A stretch of 64,000 bases of DNA from Chryseobacterium indicum (lineage in GTDB: Bacteria > Bacteroidota > Bacteroidia > Flavobacteriales > Weeksellaceae), in contig NZ_JACSGT010000001.1 in assembly GCF_021504595.1 (NCBI RefSeq), forward strand, positions 2,294,001 through 2,358,000, given 5' to 3'. This document shows positions 46,928-54,187 of the stretch, in pieces. Both the position numbers and the translations under genes were made by a program. Numbering within the stretch: the first letter of the stretch is position 1; each line of letters starts with the position of its first letter. A model generated the notes under the pieces. It did not search any database and was not told where the DNA came from. It saw nothing but the letters and a program-made list of their open reading frames with translations.

Positions 46928-47077
46928 ACGCAAAGTTTAATTTTAAATACCCATTATTTAAGGGAGCAAAGAAGAATCAATAAGTTGATTTGATGAAGCG
47001 TATGTTTCAAGCTTTGCGTAGCAAATTTATTTGCCTCTGCTGACTAAAATTAAAGCTTTGCTAAAAAATCTTTGCGT
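46928..47077. repeat. MITE-like element D with short inverted ends
   Basis: ACGCAAAG (46928-46935) and CTTTGCGT (47070-47077) bound about 150 bp of AT-rich sequence that contains a further inner GCTTTGCGTAGC. It fills most of the 303-bp gap 46823-47125. It resembles elements A-C in size and in the GCAAAG-type end. Confidence 0.35.
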
Positions 47078-47125
47078 CAAAAAATTTACGCTAAAAAGTA
47101 AGGCATCAAAAATTTAGTGGTAAAA

Positions 47126-48175
47126 TCAAACTTTATGAAAATGTTTCGGGAAGGCATCTTCGGGTTTCATCCTGAAAATATTCAGCAAAATCCACGATTT
47201 TAAGAAACCATAACCGTAAGAAAACATCTGGATGTAGGTGGAGATTACTGCCATTCCGGCAATGCTTATATTTTTGGTGACCCACACAGCATGGAAAAGT
47301 ACCATAAAAGTATATAGCCCGTAGAACGCAAGAATAACGCCTTTTCCCAGAATGAAATATTCTATAAATCCCATCACGTAACCTAGCATAAATAAGGTAG
47401 GAAATGCAAATGAAATCTTTACATAATTCGGATGTCTCTGATTAAGAATTGGTCTTGCACAGCCAAACTGATACACCTGTTTTGAAAATTTGCCAAAATC
47501 TACTCTTCGTTTGTGATAGACTGCAATATCATCGAAAAAAGCAGTTTTAAAGCCATTTTCCCAAAGCGTCATGGAAAGATCCGGGTCCTCTCCTATTCTC
47601 ATTTCTGAAAAACCTCCGACTTTTTCAAATACGTCCTTTTTTACGCCCATGTTAAAGCTTCTGGGCTGAAATTTTGAAACGGCTTTTTTACTTCCCCTGA
47701 TTCCGCCAGTTGTAAAAACAGAAGTCATGGAATAGGAAATGGCTTTCTGCATCAGATTAAAACCTTTATGTGCCTTATCTGCTCCTCCAAAAGCATCACA
47801 TGGAATTTCAAGAATATCTTTTTTGATGTTTTCAATGTAATCGTTCTCTACAATCACATCGCTGTCCACAAAAACAAGCCATTCGTTTTCGGCTCTTCTC
47901 GTTCCGTAATTTCTGGATAAACCGGGACCTGAGTTATCCTTCCGGAAATATTTAATGTTTAAAAAACTTTCGAACTTTGAAATCGTTGGTTTTAAATCGA
48001 TTAATGAGCCGTCATCCACGATAATAATCTCAAACTCTTTGTCTGTCTGTGCAGTAAGAGAATTCAGGAGTTCAAAAAGTTCGTCTTTGCGGTTAAAAAT
48101 GGCAACGATAATGGAAATGGTAGGCTTCAAATCTGAAAATTTTTCAAAATTACTTATTCGGGAAGTAATGAGCAA
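47126..48175 (-). CDS. Glycosyltransferase family 2
   Basis: About 349 residues. The GT-A fold is clear: TISIIVAIFNRKDELFELLNSL (about 19-40), IIIVDDGS (about 52-59) and the DxD-type WLVFVDSDVIVEN (about 98-110), then an acceptor region with ED in GEDPDLSMTLWENG. The C-terminal third has membrane helices (about 235-315), as in membrane-bound glycosyltransferases. No in-frame ATG exists before the first strand: the frame is open back to near 48225, and the first plausible start is a TTG at 48175. Product likely acts on cell-surface polysaccharide or lipid-linked sugars; no sugar cluster around it supports a specific role. Confidence 0.85.
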   Translation of the reverse strand: MLITSRISNFEKFSDLKPTISIIVAIFNRKDELFELLNSLTAQTDKEFEIIIVDDGSLIDLKPTISKFESFLNIKYFRKDNSGPGLSRNYGTRRAENEWLVFVDSDVIVENDYIENIKKDILEIPCDAFGGADKAHKGFNLMQKAISYSMTSVFTTGGIRGSKKAVSKFQPRSFNMGVKKDVFEKVGGFSEMRIGEDPDLSMTLWENGFKTAFFDDIAVYHKRRVDFGKFSKQVYQFGCARPILNQRHPNYVKISFAFPTLFMLGYVMGFIEYFILGKGVILAFYGLYTFMVLFHAVWVTKNISIAGMAVISTYIQMFSYGYGFLKSWILLNIFRMKPEDAFPKHFHKV

Positions 48176-48249
48176 AAAGATTTTGGAAATTAACAGCTTA
48201 ATTTTAGATGATAAATAGCAACATTACACCTCAATAATTGATTTTTAAG

Positions 48250-48257
48250 TATTTTTG
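48250..48257 (+). promoter_or_regulatory. -7 box of a membrane hypothetical gene
   Basis: TATTTTTG matches TAnnTTTG, 19 bp before the ATG at 48277. Confidence 0.45.
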
Positions 48258-48276
48258 ATCTTTAAACATAAATGTG

Positions 48277-49125
48277 ATGAGCGGTTTTAGAGAATTTAAA
48301 TATTCAGTAATAACTTTAATCTGTGCAGTTTTGCTGAATGTTTTCATTATTTCAATTTTATATTGGATTTTTAATGTACGCAAATTTCCACCTGTTTTTA
48401 GCAGAGATAGCTTAAATAATACATCTATCGTTCTAACAGTAATAACAATTTTAATTACACGATTTTTAATTGCCCATTATGATATTTCGTTAAAACAAAA
48501 AAACTTAACTACTCTCTGGACAAATTCCTGCGTATTTTTAATTTTACTCATTTATCAAAATATTCTCACAAATTATGGATTAAAGACACAAAAAATCAAT
48601 AACATTGAGGAAATATATCAAGTAAAAAATATTGGAGTAGCAATACAAGATTTTCAAATTATTAATCACCCAATTATTGATCGACAAGTAAAATTTCACA
48701 AAAGCAGTTCAAAAAAAACACTTCAAATTATATTCTTATATCCTTTCAAATCAAAAAAAGATAGCGTTTATTATGCTTTGGAATTTGAAAGCTATTCAGA
48801 TTATAAAACTGATAAAAATAAAATAGATTCAGAATTTAAAAATTTAATTAGAAACGCTAAAAATAATCTACAGTTCTATAATTTTAAAAAAGTAAAAAAC
48901 TTTGAGTATATTACCCGAATATCTTATGAATATAATGACTTTCTATCGGCTGTTGGAAAAAAATCAAAAAACATCATTTTCCTAAAGCCTATAGAGAAAA
49001 AAGTAGAAGAAAAAGCAAAAGATGAAATTCAGGAAAGCCTTATAATAATTTTAATGATATTATTTATTCATGTTCTTATTCTTTTATTTACAAGATTTAA
49101 AAAGGAATCATATAATTATTCCTGA
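48277..49125 (+). CDS. Membrane protein of unknown function
   Basis: 282 residues, starting at the ATG at 48277 (a GTG one codon earlier is less likely). Membrane helices at about 12-32, 48-65, 78-97 and 253-272, with a soluble Lys/Asn-rich domain of about 150 residues between the third and the last. The soluble part has strands such as LQIIFLYPFKSKKDSVYYALEFESYSDYKTDK. I do not recognise a family. Unusually AT-rich compared with the flanking housekeeping genes, which fits either recent acquisition or a fast-evolving locus. Confidence 0.6.
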   Translation: MSGFREFKYSVITLICAVLLNVFIISILYWIFNVRKFPPVFSRDSLNNTSIVLTVITILITRFLIAHYDISLKQKNLTTLWTNSCVFLILLIYQNILTNYGLKTQKINNIEEIYQVKNIGVAIQDFQIINHPIIDRQVKFHKSSSKKTLQIIFLYPFKSKKDSVYYALEFESYSDYKTDKNKIDSEFKNLIRNAKNNLQFYNFKKVKNFEYITRISYEYNDFLSAVGKKSKNIIFLKPIEKKVEEKAKDEIQESLIIILMILFIHVLILLFTRFKKESYNYS

Positions 49126-49493
49126 TTTAAAATAAACCCACAAAACCAAAGAAATAAAAAAAGACAGTACAGAAACACTAAAAAAAAGCCACTGAAAAAC
49201 ACTCTTGAAATAGTATTTTTCTAAAGAATGTAAAACAAAAAATAATAAAAATGAAATGGCAGCTCCAATAAGTGAAGCAACAATTAATGTCTGAACATAT
49301 TTTTCAGAAGACAATGGATCTTTGAATACGAAAAAAATAAAACCCCCGAAGAAAAAAGAAATACTGCACTTAATTTTTCTGTAAAATACTTTTTTGGCTT
49401 TTCGTGATAACTAAGATCTGAAGAAGAATTACTTCCAAACAATTCCAAAGCATCGAATACAATGTCTAAAATATCCAGAAAATTCCAATTCAT
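49108..49493 (-). pseudogene. Frameshifted small membrane protein gene
   Basis: Two adjoining leftward frames (49284-49493 and 49108-49314) fit one protein of about 127 residues: an N-terminal part (MNWNFLDILDIVFDALELFG ... KLSAVFLF) and a C-terminal part with two membrane helices (TLIVASLIGAAISFLLFFVL and FQWLFFSVSVLSFFISLVLW). The second frame has no ATG. Adding one T in the T6 run (49352-49357 on the minus strand) joins both through ...AVFLFFFGGFIFFVFKDPL. Either a mutation, a sequencing error or a slippage site. It overlaps the preceding convergent gene by 18 bp. Confidence 0.6.
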
Positions 49494-49537
49494 GGCTTGA
49501 GTTTTTTTGACAAAAATATATTTTTTATTTAAATCAT

Positions 49538-49566
49538 AAAAAAACCTTCCACAAATAGAAGGCTTT
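49538..49566 (-). terminator. Terminator of the GLPGLI operon
   Basis: Minus strand AGCCTTC / GAAGGTT stem with a T7 run. Confidence 0.75.
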
Positions 49567-49579
49567 TAAAATTTACACA

Positions 49580-50368
49580 TCAATAAATACTAAGTTCAAT
49601 AGGATTATATTTTTTCGCTTTTTCTGAACTTTTCTTTATTAACAATTGTCTAGTTTCCTCATCTCCAATATGTTCTAAATATTTGTTAGGATTGCCCATT
49701 TCTTTTCTTTTGTAATCAAAAATTTTTTGTTTCTGTATGGCTTCTGCATTTGAATTCATGTTTGCGGACTTACAAACATATTTTCTTTTTCCAAATTTAT
49801 ACAAAGTAAAAACATAATCTTTTTTGTCATCGAAAACTTCTAAAATCAATCCTGGTAATTTACTGAATTTATAAGGGCCATAAGGAAAAGGAATTTCATT
49901 TGTAAAATACGCAGTCCACATTCTGCCATATTTTTTAGCCGTAGCTTTTTGACATTTATATTTTCCGATTTTTTTATATTCATTTTCTAACTTCCAATTC
50001 ATATCATTACTTTCTTCATATCTGTAGTTCTTACCTGAAATGGGTACGGTGACATATATTTTGCCTGAGGTAATGCCTATATTTTCATCAAATGGAGTAA
50101 AATATCTCAAATAGTCATTATAGCTACTTTTATCATTTAATTTTCTTTCATATTTTAAAGAATCACTGACGTATTTGTTTAAATTTTTAAAATACGACTC
50201 TTCCCTGTTCATCAATAAAGCAAATGCAGCATCCTGAGTAGGTGCATTTGGTATATTCTGGTCTTTATAAACTAATTTATAATCTGCTTCATATTCCACA
50301 TTAAAAGGCGTTTGAGATTTACCGATAATCGAAATAAAAATGACGCAGAAAAAAAGTACTTGTTTCAT
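49580..50368 (-). CDS. GLPGLI family protein
   Basis: 262 residues. Signal peptide 1-18 (MKQVLFFCVIFISIIGKSQ). The family-defining region FPYGPYKFSKLPGLILEVFDD (about 164-184) carries the GLPGLI motif in the form KLPGLIL, preceded by the YKCQKATAKKYGRMWTAYFTNEIP beta strands. GLPGLI proteins are exported Bacteroidetes proteins of unknown function, often encoded behind a small exported peptide as here (47 bp downstream of one). Confidence 0.88.
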   Translation of the reverse strand: MKQVLFFCVIFISIIGKSQTPFNVEYEADYKLVYKDQNIPNAPTQDAAFALLMNREESYFKNLNKYVSDSLKYERKLNDKSSYNDYLRYFTPFDENIGITSGKIYVTVPISGKNYRYEESNDMNWKLENEYKKIGKYKCQKATAKKYGRMWTAYFTNEIPFPYGPYKFSKLPGLILEVFDDKKDYVFTLYKFGKRKYVCKSANMNSNAEAIQKQKIFDYKRKEMGNPNKYLEHIGDEETRQLLIKKSSEKAKKYNPIELSIY

Positions 50369-50381
50369 TGGTTTATTTTAA

Positions 50382-50409
50382 AAGGCAATCCCTATTAACG
50401 GACTGCCTT
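50382..50409 (-). terminator. Weak hairpin between peptide and GLPGLI genes
   Basis: AAGGCA / TGCCTT stem with a broken T tract. Placed between two genes of one operon it could act as a partial terminator giving more peptide than GLPGLI mRNA, or simply protect the upstream mRNA. Confidence 0.5.
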
Positions 50410-50414
50410 ATTTA

Positions 50415-50621
50415 TTAATGTGAGTAAATTATAATATGAGATGGCCAAACATCACATAAATCATAATTGATTTGCGCTAGATAGTTTGCTAGTTGTTGAT
50501 TAGTCATTCCTCCGGTTCCGATAACTTCTACTGTTGTTTTTCCACAAGACGGACGAAATGGAAATGCAAATACAGTTGATATTCCTAAAAATACCATACT
50601 AAACATAAGTGCTTTTTTCAT
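50415..50621 (-). CDS. Small exported peptide with two cysteines
   Basis: 68 residues from the ATG at 50621; the frame extends 20 codons upstream, but MKKALMFSM is the start of a standard signal peptide (cleavage after about residue 19, VFA). The mature part, about 49 residues, begins FPFRPSCGKT and has Cys at 26 and 56, enough for one disulfide. It has the layout of other Bacteroidetes exported peptides found beside GLPGLI genes. Divergent from an XRE regulator with a palindromic site between. Confidence 0.72.
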   Translation of the reverse strand: MKKALMFSMVFLGISTVFAFPFRPSCGKTTVEVIGTGGMTNQQLANYLAQINYDLCDVWPSHIIIYSH

Positions 50622-50725
50622 AATTGTTTTTTTTAATTGTTGATAAAAATTTTCTTTAAAGTTCTTCCGGAAAACTTTCATACAAATCTATATCCCTAAC
50701 TAATAAAAACCAAATTTAAATTATT

Positions 50726-50758
50726 CGAATTTATTCGCATAATTTTGTTTTATATTTG
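50726..50758. promoter_or_regulatory. Candidate operator and -7 box between XRE regulator and peptide operon
   Basis: CGAAT TT ATTCG (50726-50737) is a perfect inverted repeat; TATATTTG (50751-50758) is a -7 box for the rightward XRE gene. The repeat lies at the position of the -33 region, and about 105 bp upstream of the leftward peptide gene. Confidence 0.5.
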
Positions 50759-50772
50759 TGAAAAATATTTCT

Positions 50773-51141
50773 ATGATAAAAGAAAAATTAATCAAGGCAA
50801 GAAAAGAAAGAAATTTCTCTCAACAGGATATTGCCGAACATCTTAAAATCAGCCAAACTCATTATCTTCGTAAAGAAAAAGGTGAAGTTGAGATCAAAGA
50901 CGAAGAATGGGAACGTATCGCAAAATTACTGGACGTAGAAGTAGATGAAATTAAACAATCTGAAAAAGAGAATTCAATTCATCAAAACTTTGAAAATAAT
51001 TCCGGCAACTATATTGGAAGCAATAATATATATTGTAACGTTCCGGAATACCTGCTTGAAAACCAACAGGAATACATTTCCTTACTGAAAAAAGAAATTC
51101 AGGAGTTAAAAGATAGAATTGCAAAGCTGGAACAGAAATAA
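50773..51141 (+). CDS. XRE family helix-turn-helix regulator
   Basis: 122 residues from the ATG at 50773. Residues about 3-60 are a Cro/C1-type HTH (LIKARKERNFSQQDIAEHLKISQTHYLRKEKGE). A polar linker (NSGNYIGSNNIY) leads to a C-terminal coiled coil (about 88-120, LLENQQEYISLLKKEIQELKDRIAKLE) likely for dimerisation. The usual Ser-Tyr of the recognition helix reads QTHYLRKEKGE. Possible regulator of the divergent exported-peptide/GLPGLI operon. Confidence 0.88.
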   Translation: MIKEKLIKARKERNFSQQDIAEHLKISQTHYLRKEKGEVEIKDEEWERIAKLLDVEVDEIKQSEKENSIHQNFENNSGNYIGSNNIYCNVPEYLLENQQEYISLLKKEIQELKDRIAKLEQK

Positions 51142-51145
51142 AAAA

Positions 51146-51167
51146 AACCTTCCGAAATGGGAAGGTT
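51146..51167. terminator. Bidirectional terminator between convergent genes
   Basis: AACCTTCC / GGGAAGGTT stem, A7 on the left and T-rich on the right. Confidence 0.75.
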
Positions 51168-51173
51168 TTCACT

Positions 51174-52337
51174 TTATTTTTCTTCTAATTTATGAACTTT
51201 CTTCGTTCCCTCATACATTTCATACTGCAAAAATCTGGTTTCCAGTTTTCCGTTGAAAAGCTTGATTTTTCTTGACGGACGAAGACCGATTTTCTTTACC
51301 GCTTCCAAATCAGAAGAAATCAGCCATGCCAATGTATTCGGATAATGGGTTTTGAAAGTATCGCCTATTTTCTTGTAAAAATCATCATCATTAATAGAAA
51401 TTCTTTCGTCGTAAGGCGGATTGAAGACCATTAACAAAGGGAAAAGTTCTTTTTTGGAATCAAAGAAATTCTGTTTCTTTACTTCAATCACGTCTTCCAT
51501 TTCTGCTGCTTCGATGTTCATTCTTGCCGCATTCAGCATTCTGGCATCAATATCGTAGCCAACGATCTTTCCGGTAAACTCTTTCACCCTGTTGATTCTG
51601 AATTCTTTAATCTTGGTAAAAAGATCCGCATCATAATTTTTCCAGTTCTGGAAAGCAAATCTCCTTCTGAAAATCTGTGCAGGAAGATCCAAAGCAATCA
51701 TTGCCGCTTCAATTAAAAGTGTTCCCGAACCGCACATCGGATCAAGGAAATTACCTTTTCCGTCCCAACCCGCCAGTTGAAGCATTCCACTTGCCAGAAC
51801 TTCATTAATCGGAGCTTCTCCCTGCTCTCTTCTGTATCCTCTTTTAAATAAAGGATCTCCCGAAGAATCCAGAGAAATGGTAATTAACTCTCTGTCGATA
51901 TGAAGGTGGAATTTAATATCCGGATTTTTGGTTTCTACATTCGGGCGTTTTTTGAATTTTTCCTGAAAATAATCCACAATAGCATCTTTCATTTTCAGCG
52001 TTACGAACTGAGAATGCTTAAATGTTTCAGAATTTACGGTAGAATCAATTGCAAAAGACTGATCCACATCCATAAATTCTTCCCAGTTGAATTTGAAGAG
52101 TCTGTCGTAAAACTGGTGCTGATTGAAAGCCTTAAATTCATGAATCGGAACCAAAATTTTCAAGGCTGTTCTCGCAGAGTAATTGATCTTGTATAAAAAG
52201 CCCAAATCTCCTTCACAGTTTACCGCACGGTTTTTAACCTCAACTTTCCTTCCTCCCAGCTTTTTGATCTCTTCCGCCAGGATCTGTTCCAGCCCGAAGA
52301 ATGTTTTTATCTGAATCTGTATATTTTCTGTATTCAT
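51174..52337 (-). CDS. THUMP-domain class I SAM-dependent RNA methyltransferase (RlmL/YpsC-like)
   Basis: 387 residues. An N-terminal ferredoxin-like and THUMP region (about 1-155) is followed by a Rossmann methyltransferase. Motif I is NFLDPMCGSGTLLIEAAMIALD (about 184-205), with IVGYDIDARMLNAARMNIEAA and the catalytic MVFNPPYDERI (about 310-320), a motif of N2-guanine methyltransferases. It methylates 23S rRNA (m2G) in relatives. Start: ATG at 52337. The -7 box TATTTTTG on the minus strand ends four bases before it. Confidence 0.92.
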   Translation of the reverse strand: MNTENIQIQIKTFFGLEQILAEEIKKLGGRKVEVKNRAVNCEGDLGFLYKINYSARTALKILVPIHEFKAFNQHQFYDRLFKFNWEEFMDVDQSFAIDSTVNSETFKHSQFVTLKMKDAIVDYFQEKFKKRPNVETKNPDIKFHLHIDRELITISLDSSGDPLFKRGYRREQGEAPINEVLASGMLQLAGWDGKGNFLDPMCGSGTLLIEAAMIALDLPAQIFRRRFAFQNWKNYDADLFTKIKEFRINRVKEFTGKIVGYDIDARMLNAARMNIEAAEMEDVIEVKKQNFFDSKKELFPLLMVFNPPYDERISINDDDFYKKIGDTFKTHYPNTLAWLISSDLEAVKKIGLRPSRKIKLFNGKLETRFLQYEMYEGTKKVHKLEEK

Positions 52338-52341
52338 TCTG

Positions 52342-52455
52342 CAAAAATAGCAATTTTAGTGGTTGGTTCTCAGTTTATAGTTTATACAAATCACTGCAAC
52401 TACAAAAACCATAGCTTCGCAACAGCATACAATCGCTCAAAAAACACTATTTTTG
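52342..52455. promoter_or_regulatory. Paired divergent -7 boxes with almost no leader
   Basis: Minus strand TATTTTTG at 52349-52342 and plus strand TATTTTTG at 52448-52455, each in the context CTATTTTTGCAG, end four bases before the start codons of the two divergent methyltransferases. Confidence 0.55.
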
Positions 52456-52459
52456 CAGT

Positions 52460-53185
52460 ATGGAATGGTTTGAATCTTGGTTTGATACCCCTTATTATCA
52501 TGTACTGTACAGCAACAGAGACTATACAGAAGCGGAAAATTTCATCACAAAACTTACTGCCGAACTGCAGCTTCCGCCGAACTCAAAAATCATCGATCTC
52601 GCTTGTGGTAAGGGAAGACATTCGGTTTTTCTTAATAAACTCGGATATGATGTTTTAGGACTTGATCTTTCGAGACAGAGTATAGAATTCGATAAGCAGT
52701 TTGAGAATCAGACCTTGCTTTTTGATGTTCACGACATGAGAAACCCGATAGACGCAGATCCGATGGACGCTGTTTTTAATCTTTTTACCAGTTTCGGATA
52801 TTTTGATAATGAAAATGATGACAAAAAAGTGTTTCAGTCGGTTTATAATGCATTAAAACCGGGCGGATATTTTGTTCTGGATTATCTGAATGAAGAATAT
52901 GTAAGAAAAAGCATCGTTCCGGAATCTACCATCGTTCGCGGAGATATTGAATTTAGAATAAAAAAGAAAATTGAAGGCAGGCATATTGTAAAGGACATTC
53001 AATTTGAAGCAGACGGAAAGCCGTATCATTTCTTCGAAAAAGTAAAACTTCATACTCTGGATGCGATCAATTCCTATGCAGCTGAATGTGGTTTTGAGAG
53101 AATAAAAATCTGGGGAGATTATCAGCTGAACGATTTTAACAAAGAAACTTCTCTGCGTTGCATTAATTTATTCAAGAAAAAATAA
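52460..53185 (+). CDS. Class I SAM-dependent methyltransferase
   Basis: 241 residues. Motif I IIDLACGKGRHSVFLNKLGYDVLGLDLS (residues about 38-65 in part) is the SAM-binding glycine loop; VFNLFTSFGYFDNENDD and LKPGGYFVLDYLN are motifs IV and V. Substrate unknown. Its stop TAA shares a base with the start of the ZIP gene (TAATG), so the two are translationally coupled. Confidence 0.9.
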   Translation: MEWFESWFDTPYYHVLYSNRDYTEAENFITKLTAELQLPPNSKIIDLACGKGRHSVFLNKLGYDVLGLDLSRQSIEFDKQFENQTLLFDVHDMRNPIDADPMDAVFNLFTSFGYFDNENDDKKVFQSVYNALKPGGYFVLDYLNEEYVRKSIVPESTIVRGDIEFRIKKKIEGRHIVKDIQFEADGKPYHFFEKVKLHTLDAINSYAAECGFERIKIWGDYQLNDFNKETSLRCINLFKKK

Positions 53186-53916
53186 TGATTACCGTACTTT
53201 TACTGGTTTTAAGCGTTATTACAGGAGTTTTTCTGGGAAAGCATTTCGGTAAAAAAGAAAAGCTGGCAAAAAATCTTTTGATTTTAAGTGCCGGATTTCT
53301 GATTACCATTTGTCTGAATGAAGTATTTCCTGAAGTCTATACTTCAGAAACGGGAGGAAGTCTGGGCATTTTCGTGATCGGCGGTGTTTTACTGCAAATG
53401 ATTCTTGAAGCTTTAACCAAAGGTTTTGAACACGGACATTTTCATCATCACAGCGAACATAATATTCTGCCTGTCGCTTTAATGGTGGGGCTTTTCATTC
53501 ATGCTTTTATAGAGGGAATTCCTTTGGCGAACGAAGAACAGGAGTTGTCACCTTATCTTTTGGGAATTGTTTTTCACAATCTTCCGATATCTTTCATTTT
53601 GGGCGCGTTTTTGTTTAACCGAAAAGATGAATCGAAATCTAATCCCTCTTATCCGTCCTTATTAATTGTTGCACTTTTTGCACTTGCTTCACCTTTGGGA
53701 ATGCTGCTCGGAAATTATTTCAATCCTGATCTTCAGCCCTATTTTCTGGCTATTGTAGGAGGAATTTTCCTTCATATTTCTTCGGTAATTATCTTTGAAA
53801 GTAATAAGAACCATAACATCGACTGGGTAAAAATAGGACTTGTTATTTTAGGAGTTTCATTAGCTTTAGTCATGCATCTTTTTCACAGTCATGATCATGT
53901 AGGACATCATCACTAA
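53185..53916 (+). CDS. ZIP family metal transporter
   Basis: 243 residues, eight membrane helices. The metal site motif of helix 4 is FIHAFIEGIPLA (about 105-116) and helix 5 has FHNLPISFILGAF (about 130-143). A His-rich loop HGHFHHHSEHN lies at about 83-93 and a His-rich tail (HLFHSHDHVGHHH) ends the protein. Imports divalent cations, usually zinc. The first helix begins at the ATG that overlaps the methyltransferase stop. Confidence 0.92.
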   Translation: MITVLLLVLSVITGVFLGKHFGKKEKLAKNLLILSAGFLITICLNEVFPEVYTSETGGSLGIFVIGGVLLQMILEALTKGFEHGHFHHHSEHNILPVALMVGLFIHAFIEGIPLANEEQELSPYLLGIVFHNLPISFILGAFLFNRKDESKSNPSYPSLLIVALFALASPLGMLLGNYFNPDLQPYFLAIVGGIFLHISSVIIFESNKNHNIDWVKIGLVILGVSLALVMHLFHSHDHVGHHH

Positions 53917-54123
53917 ATAACGTGGATCCGATGTAAAAACAATACAAAAAAATCAATAGGCTTTAACCAAAATTTAATTAAATTTCTATTAAAGTCAATT
54001 TTGATCTGACAATTTTACATTGAACCGAAGACTAACACAATTAATGAAATACAGTGGTTTGATAATCAATTAATTTTCAATCTTATTATTATCAAACTTA
54101 AGTTAATTAACTTAATGAAAATA

Positions 54124-54155
54124 AAAAAGCTCTGAATTTACGTTCAGAGCTTTTT
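54124..54155 (-). terminator. Terminator of the outer-membrane protein operon
   Basis: AAAAAGCTCTGAA / TTCAGAGCTTTTT stem, loop TTTACG; symmetrical, so it may act in both directions. The rest of the gap 53917-54187 is AT-rich with no gene. Confidence 0.8.
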
Positions 54156-54187
54156 ATATGAATATTATTCATTACTTATTCAGGAAA

